Below, one piece after another: positions 1 to 8,444 of a DNA stretch of 54,200 nt. Every line of letters begins with the position of its first letter. Positions within the stretch are counted from its first letter, which is position 1. Location of the stretch: positions 1-54,200 of the forward strand of contig CAMYVY010000014.1 in assembly GCA_947302715.1 (NCBI GenBank), read 5' to 3'. This stretch comes from an uncultured Clostridia bacterium (GTDB lineage Bacteria > Bacillota > Clostridia > Peptostreptococcales > Anaerovoracaceae). The translations under genes were made by a program, and so were the position numbers. The notes under the pieces were generated by a model, which worked only from the letters and a program-made list of their open reading frames with translations, was not told the origin of the DNA and did not search any database.

Positions 1-150
1 GTGCACAGTCATTTTTATTTTGACTTTTTCTTTGCTATGAGATTTTCTAGGTTCAAAGTCAAACCACCAAATATCGCATTCAGTTGTCTGACTGTACACA
101 AGGTTTTGTGTCGGCTCTAAGCCTTGCAATTCCTTGCGTTTGGCCATCAT
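1..150 (-). CDS. Edge-truncated small protein, N-terminal 50 residues
   Basis: Reading from an ATG ATG pair at 150/147 the frame stays open for 50 codons to the window edge. The peptide begins MMAKRKELQGLEP and carries CDIWWFDFEP near residue 26. That segment faintly recalls the first beta strand of MazF/PemK toxins (xGDIxxVDFxP), but the following lysine-rich stretch does not continue the family pattern, so this is only a hint. The main support for a real gene is the well-formed promoter just upstream (183-211). No clear Shine-Dalgarno is visible between the expected start of transcription and the ATG. Product unknown. Confidence 0.4.
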   Translation of the reverse strand, partial: MMAKRKELQGLEPTQNLVYSQTTECDIWWFDFEPRKSHSKEKVKIKMTVH

Positions 151-182
151 AAAACATCAATTTGCTTTGTGACAGCTCAATT

Positions 183-211
183 ATAATATCACAACGATTT
201 ATGGGTGTCAA
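183..211 (-). promoter_or_regulatory. Sigma-A-type promoter for the left-edge gene
   Basis: On the minus strand TTGACA (206-211) is followed after exactly 17 bases by TATTAT (183-188); an overlapping TATAAT sits at 180-185. Transcription would start near 175, giving a leader of about 25 bases before the ATG at 150. Confidence 0.6.
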
Positions 212-262
212 CAACTTTTTTAAAAAAACTTCACCATTAATTTATTAATTTTTCATAAGTTT

Positions 263-796
263 TTATTCGGCGGATTTGTTCATCATTCTATTCATCAATC
301 TGTTCATCAAAACGCTCACAGCCAGGCCTATTGCAATCCCCAGAATTATTCCGGCCAACACATCGGTCGGGAAATGAACATATAGGTAGAGCCTTGAAAA
401 AGCAATCAGTACCGCAAGTACATACGCAGCCGCTCCCACAGCCTTGTTGTAGTTAAATAGTATTGTGGCAGCTATGAATGACACCAGAGTATGTCCCGAC
501 GGAAAGGAATAATCCAACGGTGAGGCAATGGCGAGTTCAACGCTTTGATTAATCCAGCAAGGCCGCGGTCTGGCAACAACATTTTTTAGAAACAGATTGC
601 CGATTACTCCGCTCGCTATCAAACCAACAGCGAGTGTCAGTCCGCAACTGCGATGCTTCTTCCATGCAATCAGTATCACCGCAAGCGCTATCCAAATCAT
701 TCCCGCGTTTCCAAGAAATGAGATGCCGCTCATGATTTGATCCATCATGTCCGATCGCATATTCTCTTGTATCCAATCAATTATTCCAAACTCCAT
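263..796 (-). CDS. PAP2-family phosphatase (undecaprenyl-diphosphatase-like)
   Basis: Integral membrane PAP2 phosphatase, the family that dephosphorylates lipid pyrophosphates such as undecaprenyl diphosphate or phosphatidic acid. All three signature motifs are present: K-x6-RP as KNVVARPRP, PSGH as SFPSGHTLVSF, and SR-x5-H-x3-D as SRLYLYVHFPTD, so the catalytic His/Asp set is intact. About five or six hydrophobic segments cover the short chain of about 177 residues. I start at the ATG at 796; a GTG two codons upstream (802) is an alternative. Neither has a clear Shine-Dalgarno; instead a 10-bp unit (AGTGATATAA/G) is duplicated just upstream. It is last of a minus-strand run of envelope genes (1248-3401), which fits a role in envelope lipid-carrier recycling (inference). 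Confidence 0.85.
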   Translation of the reverse strand: MEFGIIDWIQENMRSDMMDQIMSGISFLGNAGMIWIALAVILIAWKKHRSCGLTLAVGLIASGVIGNLFLKNVVARPRPCWINQSVELAIASPLDYSFPSGHTLVSFIAATILFNYNKAVGAAAYVLAVLIAFSRLYLYVHFPTDVLAGIILGIAIGLAVSVLMNRLMNRMMNKSAE

Positions 797-829
797 AATC
801 ACTATTTTGTATTATTTCTCTATATCACT

Positions 830-1270
830 TTATATCACTTCGAGAAATCGTTTTTCCTTTTGGCTATCATCCTTCTCGGCTCGCCTTGCCGCAACAACAT
901 ATGTAGCCAGGCTCGCTCCCAGCAGCAAAGCCGTCGCCATCGGATAAACAACTATCAATTTATTGGTTGTTCCATAGATTTCGAGTACGCCCTTGAATAT
1001 ACATCCTATTGTAAGCGTAACCACTCCGTAATTCCATAGTTTTATTGAATTTGCTTCAGGCAATTTCCTGCCGTAGAAGTATATTAATGCAGCCACACCG
1101 AGACCGAGCACCGCAGGTATGGCAAATGCATATATCATATAGAAGGAATATACGCCGAAACTAAACACTTCATATATCGCACCAAAGATAGCGCAGAAGA
1201 CCGTAAATCCCAGATGGAATAGTCCGCTTTTTCTTATCATATTTTTCTTATCCGATATAAACAATGTCAC
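830..1270 (-). CDS. Small four-helix membrane protein, unknown function
   Basis: 146 residues with four clear hydrophobic segments (about residues 18-38, 42-65, 79-97 and 103-127) and a charged C-terminal tail (RRAEKDDSQKEKR). I do not recognise the family. The GTG at 1270 has GGAG five bases upstream and overlaps the 3' end of the upstream gene by 23 bases, suggesting translational coupling; an ATG at 1240 is an alternative start, after the upstream stop, with a weaker site. It lies between a phosphodiester-glycosidase gene and a PAP2 phosphatase, so an envelope polysaccharide link is possible but unproved. Confidence 0.65.
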   Translation of the reverse strand: MTLFISDKKNMIRKSGLFHLGFTVFCAIFGAIYEVFSFGVYSFYMIYAFAIPAVLGLGVAALIYFYGRKLPEANSIKLWNYGVVTLTIGCIFKGVLEIYGTTNKLIVVYPMATALLLGASLATYVVAARRAEKDDSQKEKRFLEVI

Positions 1271-2264
1271 TCACGCTCCTTTCCTTGATTCTGTTTCCGG
1301 AAGTCGTCGGATTATTGATTAGTTCTCCCTTGAATACCATGGTAGAGGATCCGCCTCCATCAAGATTGTATGCGGTATTAACACCAAGTTCTTTCATATA
1401 TTCCGCAAGCTCATATAGAGAGAGTCCTTCGCTTGCGCTTGTTCTTCCGTCGGAGACGACGAATACATAGTGGAGTTCATCGATAATTCCTATCGCTGTT
1501 CTCGGATTGCTTGCCATAGCCTTTCCCGTCTCTTCGCTCACGCCAACTTCTATCTCTCCATTCATCAAAAGCCCGGGGCCGAAAGAAAAGGCCTGCCATA
1601 CACCTTGCGAGAGAAGTTCCTCTGCAGTATAGTCGCTCGCGCTCACAACTTGCAAACTGCCGTCGGCGTAGATGCAAAGCACATCATTGTCGCTCGGTGT
1701 ATCACGATAGATCACTCCGTTTCTTATCACGTAGCCGGATTCCCTTGCGCCATAGTAGTCACCGTTAATTGCGAGAATCGCATTATTGTCAGCGGCAATC
1801 TCAGATGTCTTCGCCTTGACGTTTTTGCCGTAAGTCGCACTGGCAAATGCAGTCTTTAAATATTCTGCGGAGCCGAGTTTTATGTCAGCGACATAAACTG
1901 CGGTATCACGCACGTTGGTTTCGTACATATTGATGCTGATGTTCTCATCCTGGTATGAATCAAACGCTGCACCCAGAATCGAACTCAGGTCTACGCTATT
2001 CGTATCGACAGAGGTCGATTCTTCATATATAACCTCGCTGTTACTTGTGAAATCCGTTGGTTCACTGCTTTCCGCGCTTTCAGTCTCGTCCGCATTATAA
2101 GTCGAGTCCGCTTCGCTATTCTTGTTCGATTCAAAAAGTTCCATATTTAATTCTGTTGCGTCGTTTTGGTATGCGCTCGATATCACGAAGGTATCAAGCG
2201 ATATGAAGACCGTAAACGCTATCAGAAGGACGCTGAAAATCCTTGTCCATTTATCTATTTTCAT
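1248..2264 (-). CDS. Phosphodiester glycosidase (NAGPA-domain) membrane-anchored protein
   Basis: A single N-terminal hydrophobic segment (about residues 8-26), then a Ser/Glu/Thr-rich linker and an extracytoplasmic NAGPA/DUF2233 domain. Recognisable family segments are AILAINGDYYG, SFGPGLLMNGE, NPRTAIGI, FVVSDGR and, near the C-terminus, NLDGGGSSTMVF followed by RSVSDIVYI. Members act on exposed sugar phosphodiesters or exopolysaccharide. The ATG at 2264 is preferred: GGAAAG lies about nine bases upstream, and the GTG at 2270 is less well placed. It is followed with overlap by a small membrane protein and preceded by a GT2-GtrA transferase, so these genes likely form an envelope-glycan operon. 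Confidence 0.85.
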   Translation of the reverse strand: MKIDKWTRIFSVLLIAFTVFISLDTFVISSAYQNDATELNMELFESNKNSEADSTYNADETESAESSEPTDFTSNSEVIYEESTSVDTNSVDLSSILGAAFDSYQDENISINMYETNVRDTAVYVADIKLGSAEYLKTAFASATYGKNVKAKTSEIAADNNAILAINGDYYGARESGYVIRNGVIYRDTPSDNDVLCIYADGSLQVVSASDYTAEELLSQGVWQAFSFGPGLLMNGEIEVGVSEETGKAMASNPRTAIGIIDELHYVFVVSDGRTSASEGLSLYELAEYMKELGVNTAYNLDGGGSSTMVFKGELINNPTTSGNRIKERSVSDIVYIG

Positions 2265-2297
2265 AACCACTCACTTTCCTTAATTCTTCATTTAATC

Positions 2298-3401
2298 CTA
2301 TATTTTCTGATTCACTACACTTTGCTGTCCATTAATAATCTTTTTCCGATTTTCGTTGTCGCGCTTGTTTCCAAAAATAATCTTGTGCTGTACCGTCCAG
2401 CTAAACGTGAACATAATTATCTCCGTCAAAACCTTTGCTGCATAGATCCCCACTCCCAATCCAACGAGGGTATTAAGAAGTATCGTATTGCAAACGAGAA
2501 TGAATACAGCAAGCGCTCCATACTGCATCGCCGACCTTGCCACCGGTGCATTGCTCTTAAAGACCAGAGTCCTGTTAAGCGAATAATTCACCGACGCACT
2601 CACCAGCCTTGCGAGAACATTCGACAAAACTATCTTCCCGGATGTCGCAATGAGCAGGCAGTACATTATGTAATCAATGATGAACCCTATTAAGGACGAC
2701 CCGGAGAACTTGATGATTTCCTTATATATCCTAAAGGAATCCTTCACGGTATCGAAATGCGAAGAAGAATTCTTTTCATCAAGATACACCGTCTCTATCC
2801 ACACTTCTTCGATGGGCCTATTCTCTTTTGCAAAAGTCATGAGCATATTCATCTCGTATTCGTATCGACTCCCAGGAATATCCACGAGCTCTGAAATCAA
2901 GGAATCCGAAAAGGCTCTTAGACCGGTCTGCGTATCATAGACCTTGGCACCGCTGGACAACCTATACACGAAGCGCGTAATGGTATTTCCCAGTCTGCTC
3001 CTTAGCGGAATCTTGCCCTCCATCTTTCTGCTACCCAGTATCAAGCTGCCTTTTTGGCGCTCTGCTCTTTCGCAGACTCTGATTGCGTCAACCACCTTAT
3101 GCTGTCCGTCCGCGTCCACCGTCACAACAGTAAAAGGAGCAAAGCAGTTTTCCGTGATATATCTAAGTCCCGTTTTAATGGCCGCTCCCTTACCTTTGTT
3201 CACTTCATGGGAGATTACCGTCGCAAACGATTTCGCCTCCGTGAAGATTGCATCCTTATCCACTCCGGAACCATCATTAACTATTACTACTTTAAAACTA
3301 TTATCTTTTAATTCCTTTGCCACCTCGAGCATTTTCTCGTCAGGTTCATAGGCAGGAATTAAAGCTATTCTCTTATTGCTTTCAATTACTTTTTCATCCA
3401 T
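2298..3401 (-). CDS. GT2 glycosyltransferase fused to a GtrA membrane domain
   Basis: The N-terminal half is a dolichyl-phosphate-mannose-synthase-like GT2 domain: ALIPAYEPDE, VVIVNDGSG, NKGKGAAIKTG and the DxD-type VVTVDADGQH. The C-terminal part (from about residue 230) is a GtrA-like domain with four hydrophobic helices and the usual YSLNRTLVFKS segment. Such fusions make polyprenyl-phosphate sugars and help flip them for cell-wall or polysaccharide glycosylation. I start at the ATG at 3401, because GGAGG (3410-3414) lies eight bases upstream and would fall inside a longer reading. Downstream lie the phosphodiester glycosidase and the PAP2 phosphatase. Confidence 0.88.
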   Translation of the reverse strand: MDEKVIESNKRIALIPAYEPDEKMLEVAKELKDNSFKVVIVNDGSGVDKDAIFTEAKSFATVISHEVNKGKGAAIKTGLRYITENCFAPFTVVTVDADGQHKVVDAIRVCERAERQKGSLILGSRKMEGKIPLRSRLGNTITRFVYRLSSGAKVYDTQTGLRAFSDSLISELVDIPGSRYEYEMNMLMTFAKENRPIEEVWIETVYLDEKNSSSHFDTVKDSFRIYKEIIKFSGSSLIGFIIDYIMYCLLIATSGKIVLSNVLARLVSASVNYSLNRTLVFKSNAPVARSAMQYGALAVFILVCNTILLNTLVGLGVGIYAAKVLTEIIMFTFSWTVQHKIIFGNKRDNENRKKIINGQQSVVNQKI

Positions 3402-3500
3402 TATATAAACCTCCACTTCTGTAACTTTACATGTACTGTAAACTACATGACTTAAAAATACTTAAAACGCACATGAAGCCTGTGTGAAGAAAGAGGCAAT

Positions 3501-3532
3501 AAAAAAACACCAGCGTCATAGCACTGATGTTT
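3501..3532 (-). terminator. Rho-independent terminator after the U32 gene
   Basis: On the minus strand an 11-bp stem (3522-3532 with 3505-3515, two G-T wobbles) with a six-base loop is followed by a run of T. It starts only a few bases after the stop codon of the U32 gene at 3538. Confidence 0.85.
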
Positions 3533-3537
3533 TGTCG

Positions 3538-5952
3538 TCACCGTATATAGAAGCGCCTTCGGGTTTTGGTTTCCGTGGAAAGCTTGATTATTGAATGCAC
3601 TTCGGACATGATGTCCGAATCGGGCTTCTTGATCAAGATAATTTGATCTGAAAAGCCGGGCTTTATCAATTTGTAGGATACTCCTTTTCTGTCAATTATC
3701 GTTGCCGCATCGCTTTCATGACCAATGCTCATGAGAGGAATTGCACCAAAATGAACATCATCAGTTTCGAGCGATTCTATGTAGTCAGAAAAGCCAAATA
3801 TGCGAACGGCTTCGAATGTTTCCCGATTATAAATGTTGACACCATAGTCGGCGCGAAGCTCAATTCCTTTTAGCTTCTCCGCTTGTCCTATGTTTCCAAG
3901 ATATATGGGTGCACCGCTTGTTCTACAGAAGTCTATGATTTCATCAAGATGTTCATCGACCATTCTCGATTCTTTACCCTTGGATACGTTGCTTATATAA
4001 AGATTAATGCTCTCATATAATTCGGAAGGAATGTCGGAAAACGAAGCCACTTCCGCCGCGGGCAAATTGAGTTTAAGATTAGCACCGCTCGTTTCGCAAG
4101 CCTCCTTAATCTGTTGATATGCGCCGTTCTTATAGAATTTAAGCATATCGATTAATTCATAGAAATATATTTCGAGTTCTGAATCGATATTTCTTTTTGG
4201 GGCGAGCCCCTTATTATCCATCAAGATATTTAGGCCCGCTTCCTTTTCCTCATTCCCCGGTTCCGCGCTCGTTTTCGTTAATGCCTCCTCCATTTTTGCG
4301 ACCGCATCTCTTCGCATCGCATTAAGGACTGACATAGGAACAGAAAAATCAAACTCACCATGAAAGCGAATCCTGGACACCTCAAATGGTGTGCCGCCCA
4401 TTTTCATGAGCGAATTCTCAATACGGGCTTTGATTACGCCTTCATGAGCTGTCCGTTCATTTTTTTCGCCCGTTATCTTTTCAGATTGATCGAATTGGTT
4501 TGAAATCGAAACCAAGGTTCCTGACTTTGGTTCTTTGAGCGTAAGCGTAATTGTTCCTTCTTCTTTTGCGCTCATCCTCTTCGCTGTTACGTCGGCTTCC
4601 AGAGCGAGCTTGCGAAGGAATTTTCCACTATGCCAATCCTTGTTTTTATAGTATTTCTCCGCAGAACTAATTTGCTCAGAAGAAATTATTCTATAAACAA
4701 CGTCACCGGGAAACACCTTTTCCTTGATGTCGCCTATACGAACAGTCCCCTTATTATTGTGACCGTTTTGCTTTTCTAAAAAGGTTATGGTTGAGGATGT
4801 TTGGACTCCGTTCATTTTGGAATCGCGTATTTCAACGACGTCCCCATTCGAAAGGAACAGGCCGCTCCCCGTAAGTTCCAAGAAATCAGGATCGACCTCG
4901 ACATCGATATAGAATCTATCCTTTCTTTTTGGGGAAACGGGAATGCAGGACAAAACTCTTCCGACAAAGACGCCTCGATTTTTCGGGCTATGTCCGGACA
5001 TCAATTCATCATCGGCATCCAAGAAATTCGATGTGGTAAATCCGCGGTTAAAGATTTGAGCGAGAGCAAACTTGTACGCGTCGTTTACTTTATAACTTTC
5101 GGTCGCTTTATCCAAATACTTTCTGTAGGTAGACACCACCGTTGCGACATATTCAGGAGATTTCATCCTCCCCTCTATTTTGATGGAGGCAATTCCTGCA
5201 TCCGCTATCTCGGGAAGATATTCAATTAGTTCAAAATCCGATGGACTAAGCGGATAAGGCATTTCGAGTTTGTGTCCGGCAGCATCGAAGCTTTGATAGA
5301 GCATACGGCATGGCTGGGCGCAACCACCACGGTTTCCGCTTCTTCCTCCGATTGCTCGGCTCATCTGACACTGTCCGGAATAGCAATAGCAGAGTGCGCC
5401 ATGACAGAAGGTTTCTATTTCAACAAGCTTACCGCCGGTCTTGATTCCTTCCCTCTCGATCCCATCTATTATTTCCCGAACATCGAGAAGGCTGAGTTCC
5501 CTTGCAAGAACCACTCTGCTGAAGCCGAGCGCAGCTGCCGCGCGAACTCCGTCCAAGTCGTAGATTGTCCCTTGAGTGGACATATGAAGTTCAAAGTCGC
5601 TAATACTTTCATGTATCAGTCGCGCCAGACCCAGATCTTGAATTATCAGGGCGTCCACTCCTATGTCCCGGAGTTTCTTCGCATAATCAAGAGCCTCCGG
5701 AAGTTCGTCATCACGAAGGAGCGTATTAAGAGTCACATGGACCTTAACACCTCGCTTGTGGGCAAAGCATGTGGCTTCCTCGAGTTCAGGAAGCGCAAAA
5801 TTGCTCGCATTCATGCGCGCATTAAAAAGCTCGCCTCCGCAGTATATGGCGTCGGCTCCCGCCTCGACCGCAGCGATAAATGCTTCCTTGGTTCCGGCGG
5901 GAGCCAGAAGTTCCGGAATTCTTATTATGTTTTTTCTCTTATCTTTACTCAC
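3538..5952 (-). CDS. U32-family peptidase-like protein (RlhA/YhbU group)
   Basis: 804 residues starting SKDKRKNIIRIPELLAPAG. The U32 signature is at about residues 178-216: ETFCHGALCYCYSGQCQMS followed by GGRSGNRGGCAQPCR, with the cysteines expected of the iron-sulfur-type U32 enzymes. In Escherichia coli RlhA of this family is needed for hydroxylation of C2501 in 23S rRNA; other members support tRNA or ubiquinone hydroxylation. The chain is longer than RlhA and has the extra C-terminal half seen in clostridial forms (DUF3656-like). Its start lies 14 bases after the stop of the THUMP methyltransferase, so both are probably co-transcribed, and a terminator follows directly. The exact substrate is inferred. 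Confidence 0.85.
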   Translation of the reverse strand: MSKDKRKNIIRIPELLAPAGTKEAFIAAVEAGADAIYCGGELFNARMNASNFALPELEEATCFAHKRGVKVHVTLNTLLRDDELPEALDYAKKLRDIGVDALIIQDLGLARLIHESISDFELHMSTQGTIYDLDGVRAAAALGFSRVVLARELSLLDVREIIDGIEREGIKTGGKLVEIETFCHGALCYCYSGQCQMSRAIGGRSGNRGGCAQPCRMLYQSFDAAGHKLEMPYPLSPSDFELIEYLPEIADAGIASIKIEGRMKSPEYVATVVSTYRKYLDKATESYKVNDAYKFALAQIFNRGFTTSNFLDADDELMSGHSPKNRGVFVGRVLSCIPVSPKRKDRFYIDVEVDPDFLELTGSGLFLSNGDVVEIRDSKMNGVQTSSTITFLEKQNGHNNKGTVRIGDIKEKVFPGDVVYRIISSEQISSAEKYYKNKDWHSGKFLRKLALEADVTAKRMSAKEEGTITLTLKEPKSGTLVSISNQFDQSEKITGEKNERTAHEGVIKARIENSLMKMGGTPFEVSRIRFHGEFDFSVPMSVLNAMRRDAVAKMEEALTKTSAEPGNEEKEAGLNILMDNKGLAPKRNIDSELEIYFYELIDMLKFYKNGAYQQIKEACETSGANLKLNLPAAEVASFSDIPSELYESINLYISNVSKGKESRMVDEHLDEIIDFCRTSGAPIYLGNIGQAEKLKGIELRADYGVNIYNRETFEAVRIFGFSDYIESLETDDVHFGAIPLMSIGHESDAATIIDRKGVSYKLIKPGFSDQIILIKKPDSDIMSEVHSIIKLSTETKTRRRFYIR

Positions 5953-5966
5953 GGTCGCGTCTATCC

Positions 5967-7199
5967 TTATTCTCGTTTTTGATTTTTTGGTCTTTCCCCA
6001 TGGAATTGATAATACGTCGTTTCAATCATTCCATTATAAAGCTTGCGCCTTCGGTTGGCAGGCCTCCCCATAGCCTTTGTTTCGGCATCTTTATCTGACG
6101 TTATCATAAAGAGAGACCAGGTCGGATTTTCTTTATAGAATCGCCCCAGCACATCGTAGATATGCTCGATTTCTCTTTTTTCACCTATTCGTTCACCATA
6201 TGGCGGATTACATATAATTATGCCCTCGGTCGGGGTCATTCCATTATCCATTTTAAGCGCCGCCATATCGCCTTCGACAAAAGTAATCTGATCGTCCACA
6301 CCGGCAGCCTCAGCATTTTCCTTCGCTGCAGCTATTGCTTTTGGACTGATGTCTCCGCAGGTAATATCAAGTTCGGTGTCGTAGTCGATTGCGGAATAGG
6401 CAGCTTTACGTTCCACTTTCCAGATTTCTTTCCAGTTTCCGTTTGCTTCACCTACCCAATCCTCGGAGACAAATTTCCTGGAAAGACCCGGCGCTATATT
6501 CATTCCGATTAGCGCAGCTTCAATTCCGATAGTTCCCGACCCACAGCACGGGTCTATCAAGATGCGCCCCGCTTTCCAGAACGATAGCTCAATCAAGGCA
6601 GCCGCCAGAGTTTCCTTAATAGGCGCATCTACATTTGCAATTCGGTATCCACGTTTATGCAATCCTTCGCCACTGCTATCCATTAGGATTAGCACGCGAT
6701 CTTTTAAAAACGCGAATCTCACCCTGTACATCGCACCCGTTTCAGAGAGACTACCTTCATTTTCTTTTTTGTATGCCAAAAGAAGTCTATCAACGATGGC
6801 CTTCTTGATTATGCTTTGGCAGGCGGGCACACTGTGGAGCGTGGACTTTACGGATGTACCAACAACGACAATTTCTCCATCAAGCGGGATCAGCTTTTCC
6901 CAGTCGATTCCTCGTACACCTTGATAAAGTTCCTCGAATGTTTTGGCATCGAATTCAGCCATCTTGATGTAGACGCGATCGGCTGACCTAAGCCAGAGAT
7001 TGCTCCTTGCTATCGCACGCACAAGAGCTTCTTGGCTGTCTCCATTTCCTCGATCGTCGCCCTCCTCAATTTCTTCCGGGAAAGTATACGTCACCCTGCC
7101 GTCCTCCGTTTTCACAACGGAAAAGCCAAGAGCCTCGATCTCTCGACGAACCACGGCTTCAAGTCCAAATGTTGCAGTGGCGACCAGTTCATATTTCAT
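5967..7199 (-). CDS. THUMP-domain class I SAM RNA methyltransferase (RlmL N-half/YpsC type)
   Basis: The N-terminal THUMP-containing region begins MKYELVATATFGLEAVVRRE, typical for this family. The methyltransferase domain has motif I as DPCCGSGTIGIEAAL and motif IV as NPPYGERIG, and the chain ends in the family-typical RRRKLYNGMIETTYYQF. Relatives methylate G2445 of 23S rRNA (first half of E. coli RlmL). I prefer the ATG at 7199 because conservation starts there; AGGAG lies about 14 bases upstream, a long spacing. A GTG at 7214 sits too close to that site. It precedes the U32/RlhA-like gene, which acts (by family) on a base in the same ribosomal region. Confidence 0.88.
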   Translation of the reverse strand: MKYELVATATFGLEAVVRREIEALGFSVVKTEDGRVTYTFPEEIEEGDDRGNGDSQEALVRAIARSNLWLRSADRVYIKMAEFDAKTFEELYQGVRGIDWEKLIPLDGEIVVVGTSVKSTLHSVPACQSIIKKAIVDRLLLAYKKENEGSLSETGAMYRVRFAFLKDRVLILMDSSGEGLHKRGYRIANVDAPIKETLAAALIELSFWKAGRILIDPCCGSGTIGIEAALIGMNIAPGLSRKFVSEDWVGEANGNWKEIWKVERKAAYSAIDYDTELDITCGDISPKAIAAAKENAEAAGVDDQITFVEGDMAALKMDNGMTPTEGIIICNPPYGERIGEKREIEHIYDVLGRFYKENPTWSLFMITSDKDAETKAMGRPANRRRKLYNGMIETTYYQFHGERPKNQKRE

Positions 7200-7254
7200 A
7201 ACTATACGACACACTCCTTCCCCATAGTTATCCCAATAGATACGGGCAGGTCAT

Positions 7255-7291
7255 AAAAAATGACGCTCCGCGGGGTGGTGACCCGGGAGCG
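7255..7291 (-). terminator. Rho-independent terminator after mreB
   Basis: On the minus strand CGCTCC (7286-7291) pairs with GGAGCG (7264-7269), with an inner CGGG/CCCG stem, followed by a T run (7255-7260). It lies between the mreB stop (7310) and the THUMP methyltransferase. Confidence 0.8.
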
Positions 7292-7309
7292 ACTTGATTA
7301 TCATTATTC

Positions 7310-8326
7310 TTATAGATACGGTTCCTTGGCATTCAGCTTATTGCTTTCGATGGACTCGATAACCCCCAGAGCCTTTCCGGTTCCGATAGCAACGCACTGC
7401 TCAGGATTCTCTGCAACTCTAACCTCCATACCGGTATGCTTCGCTATCAAGGTGTCCAAACCGTAGAGATACGCACCACCACCGGTTAACACGATTCCGG
7501 AATTTGTAATATCGGCAGCAAGCTCAGGCGGTGTATTTTCCAGGACTCTGTGAACTGCCTCAGTTATCGCGTAAAGAGGTTCCTCAAGCGCTTCCATAAT
7601 CTCTTCGGATGTTACATCGACAACCCTCGGAAGACCATTAACCATATCGCGGCCTCTGCATTCTGCAGTTACGCTTTGTTCCCTCGGGAATGCAGTACCC
7701 AGTTTTTTCTTGAGTTCTTCACTGGTACGTTCACCTATATAGAGCTTATGATTCCTGCGCATGTAGTTTTCTATGGCTTCATCAAACTTGTCGCCGGCGA
7801 CCTTGATGGATTCGCTTGTAACTATTCCACCAAGAGCGATAACTGCGACGTCCGTAGTTCCTCCACCGATGTCAATAACCATGACGCCGTCCGGCTTAGC
7901 TATATCCAGGCCCGCGCCTATTGCGGCAGCAACCGGTTCTTCAATAAGGAATACGTTCTTGCCTCCGGCCTGCGTCGCGGCTTCTCTAACTGCACGCTTT
8001 TCAACTTCCGTAACTCCACTCGGTACGCAGACCATGATTCTCGGCTTAAAGAATCTGCCGCTGCCGCACACCTTGCGAATGAAGTACTTCAGCATCTTTT
8101 CCGTGATGTCGTAGTCGGAAACGACTCCGTCTCTTAACGGTTTAACCGCTACTATATTGCCGGGGGTACGACCAAGCATCTGACGAGCCTCCTCGCCCAC
8201 GGCTAAAATTTCATCTGTATCCTGATTTAGTGCCACAACTGAGGGTTCTTCCAGAACTATACCCTTGCCCTTGATGTAAACAAGCACATTTGCTGTACCA
8301 AGATCAATACCAACTTCCGTTGCCAT
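7310..8326 (-). CDS. mreB: Rod-shape protein MreB/Mbl (bacterial actin)
   Basis: 338 residues, the usual length. The actin-fold nucleotide-binding motifs are intact: phosphate 1 as GIDLGTANVLVYIKGKG, phosphate 2 as VIDIGGGTTDVAV, and the adenosine motif as GIVLTGGGAYLYG. The conserved EEPVAAAIGAGL segment is present. MreB filaments under the membrane position the elongation peptidoglycan machinery. The N-terminus (MATEVGIDLGTANVLVYIKGKG) resembles Mbl as much as MreB, so it may be one of several paralogues. The gene stands alone between its own terminator and a promoterless-looking gap of about 118 bases; mreC/mreD are not adjacent. Confidence 0.95.
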   Translation of the reverse strand: MATEVGIDLGTANVLVYIKGKGIVLEEPSVVALNQDTDEILAVGEEARQMLGRTPGNIVAVKPLRDGVVSDYDITEKMLKYFIRKVCGSGRFFKPRIMVCVPSGVTEVEKRAVREAATQAGGKNVFLIEEPVAAAIGAGLDIAKPDGVMVIDIGGGTTDVAVIALGGIVTSESIKVAGDKFDEAIENYMRRNHKLYIGERTSEELKKKLGTAFPREQSVTAECRGRDMVNGLPRVVDVTSEEIMEALEEPLYAITEAVHRVLENTPPELAADITNSGIVLTGGGAYLYGLDTLIAKHTGMEVRVAENPEQCVAIGTGKALGVIESIESNKLNAKEPYL

Positions 8327-8444
8327 ACATATCTCCCTTTCTCAAATCCCTTTGGTTTTCTACCTTAGTTAATCTCTAACCTATTAATTATATACAACAA
8401 TGTGCCATTATGCAAACTTCACCAGGGCTATCACAGTTATGCCA

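Noticed and set aside
5272..5982. 236-codon open frame on the plus strand
   Set aside because: It is antisense to the well-conserved U32 gene and has no family features or ribosome binding site.
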